From Paenibacillus glacialis (lineage in GTDB: Bacteria > Bacillota > Bacilli > Paenibacillales > Paenibacillaceae), in assembly GCF_001637205.1 (NCBI RefSeq), contig NZ_LVJH01000002.1, positions 434,001-498,000 of the forward strand: 64,000 bases of DNA, in the 5' to 3' direction. Each line of letters starts with the position of its first letter. Position 1 is the stretch's first letter. The position numbers were made by a program, and so were the translations under genes. Positions 63,757 through 64,000 of the stretch are shown here, one piece after another. Under the pieces are notes generated by a model. The model worked only from the letters and a program-made list of their open reading frames with translations, was not told where the DNA came from and ran no database searches.

Positions 63757-63837
63757 ATTGTAGGTTAATCGGAGATCTTTCAAAACAGACCTGAGACGGT
63801 TTTTGTTCCTAGACCTTAGTCGGGGAGAACCATAGTC
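63757..63837 (-). promoter_or_regulatory. Probable LiaR-activated promoter of the psp-lia operon
   Basis: A TACAAT -10 (63757-63762) has a poor -35. Three related 11-mers lie upstream on the minus strand: GTCTCAGGTCT (63787-63797), GACTAAGGTCT (63811-63821) and GACTATGGTTC (63827-63837), with starts 24 and 16 bp apart. The nearest site is centred about 32 bp from the -10, suitable for an activator. The remaining bases to 64000 show no clear feature. Confidence 0.55.
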
Positions 63838-64000
63838 TTAAGGATGGTGGGGATACAAGACCTTGCTTGTTCCAACTTCCTATGTCTAAACAGCAGTTAG
63901 GTAACATCATTCGATAAACTACAATAGAACAACAAAATGACGAACCAGGAAGTTATCCTTTATCCGCCATTTGCTCAGTACACACTTGGTTTAATACATA

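Noticed and set aside
1..64000. CRISPR arrays, rRNA, tRNA, prophage or transposase genes
   Set aside because: None seen on either strand; the XRE gene is the only phage-like item and has no phage neighbours.

Overview
This 64 kb window looks like a chromosomal segment of a low-to-mid GC, endospore-forming Firmicute, most likely Paenibacillus or a close relative. The case rests on gene content: two alpha/beta-type small acid-soluble spore proteins (SASPs), SspI, YlbJ, YunB, YwmB, a SleB/CwlJ-type hydrolase, a T-box in front of trpS, AGGAGG-type ribosome sites with frequent TTG and GTG starts, and the conserved lipA-lytH-yutD-yunB neighbourhood. I see no rRNA or tRNA genes, no CRISPR array, no complete insertion sequence and no prophage.

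Layout. 1-7.3 kb: the 5' end of an ABC transporter ATPase behind a small Cys-rich gene; a DUF1854 gene; an envelope-polysaccharide cluster (galU, initiating sugar-phosphate transferase, ugd, LCP ligase); a divergent PilZ-like/XRE regulator pair with a regularly spaced operator array. 7.3-12.5 kb: a 48-residue ORF and gltB. 12.6-18.8 kb: yhgE with its TetR regulator, an MGDG-synthase-type glycosyltransferase, a spore cell-wall hydrolase, thpR. 19.3-26.4 kb: a 2-hydroxyacid dehydrogenase, an RHH regulator with an ABC exporter, dgt, a secreted LysM 5'-nucleotidase. 26.4-33.3 kb: a lipoprotein, an ECF sigma/anti-sigma pair, a CvpA-like transglutaminase protein, an MFS carrier, a toprim protein, Sco1. 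33.3-42.8 kb: heme O synthase, YfhP, two SASPs, trpS with T-box, an aldose epimerase, PepF, YycC, a DUF2225 protein. 43-49 kb: ylbJ, nadK, yutD, lipA, lytH, yunB. 49-52.5 kb: a two-component operon led by two small DUF2933-like membrane proteins and a truncated Lgt-like gene. 52.6-58.8 kb: an RNA methyltransferase, ktrA, sspI, prfC, zwf, ywmB. 59-64 kb: a seven-gene cell-envelope-stress operon (LiaI-like, PspA, PspC, PspA/LiaH, LiaF, LiaS, LiaR).

Themes. Much of the window concerns the envelope: polymer initiation and attachment, wall hydrolases, envelope-stress sensing, and sporulation. Intergenic DNA holds three notable patterns: (i) a four-copy dispersed repeat of about 100 bp made of two consecutive stem-loops whose paired bases co-vary between copies; (ii) three GATACA-N3-TGTATC-like operators at exact 32-bp spacing beside an XRE gene, with a perfect further copy about 6 kb away upstream of the Cys-rich/ABC genes; (iii) one operator sequence shared by the tetR and yhgE promoters. 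Product names rest on motif recognition and family knowledge; no database search was run.
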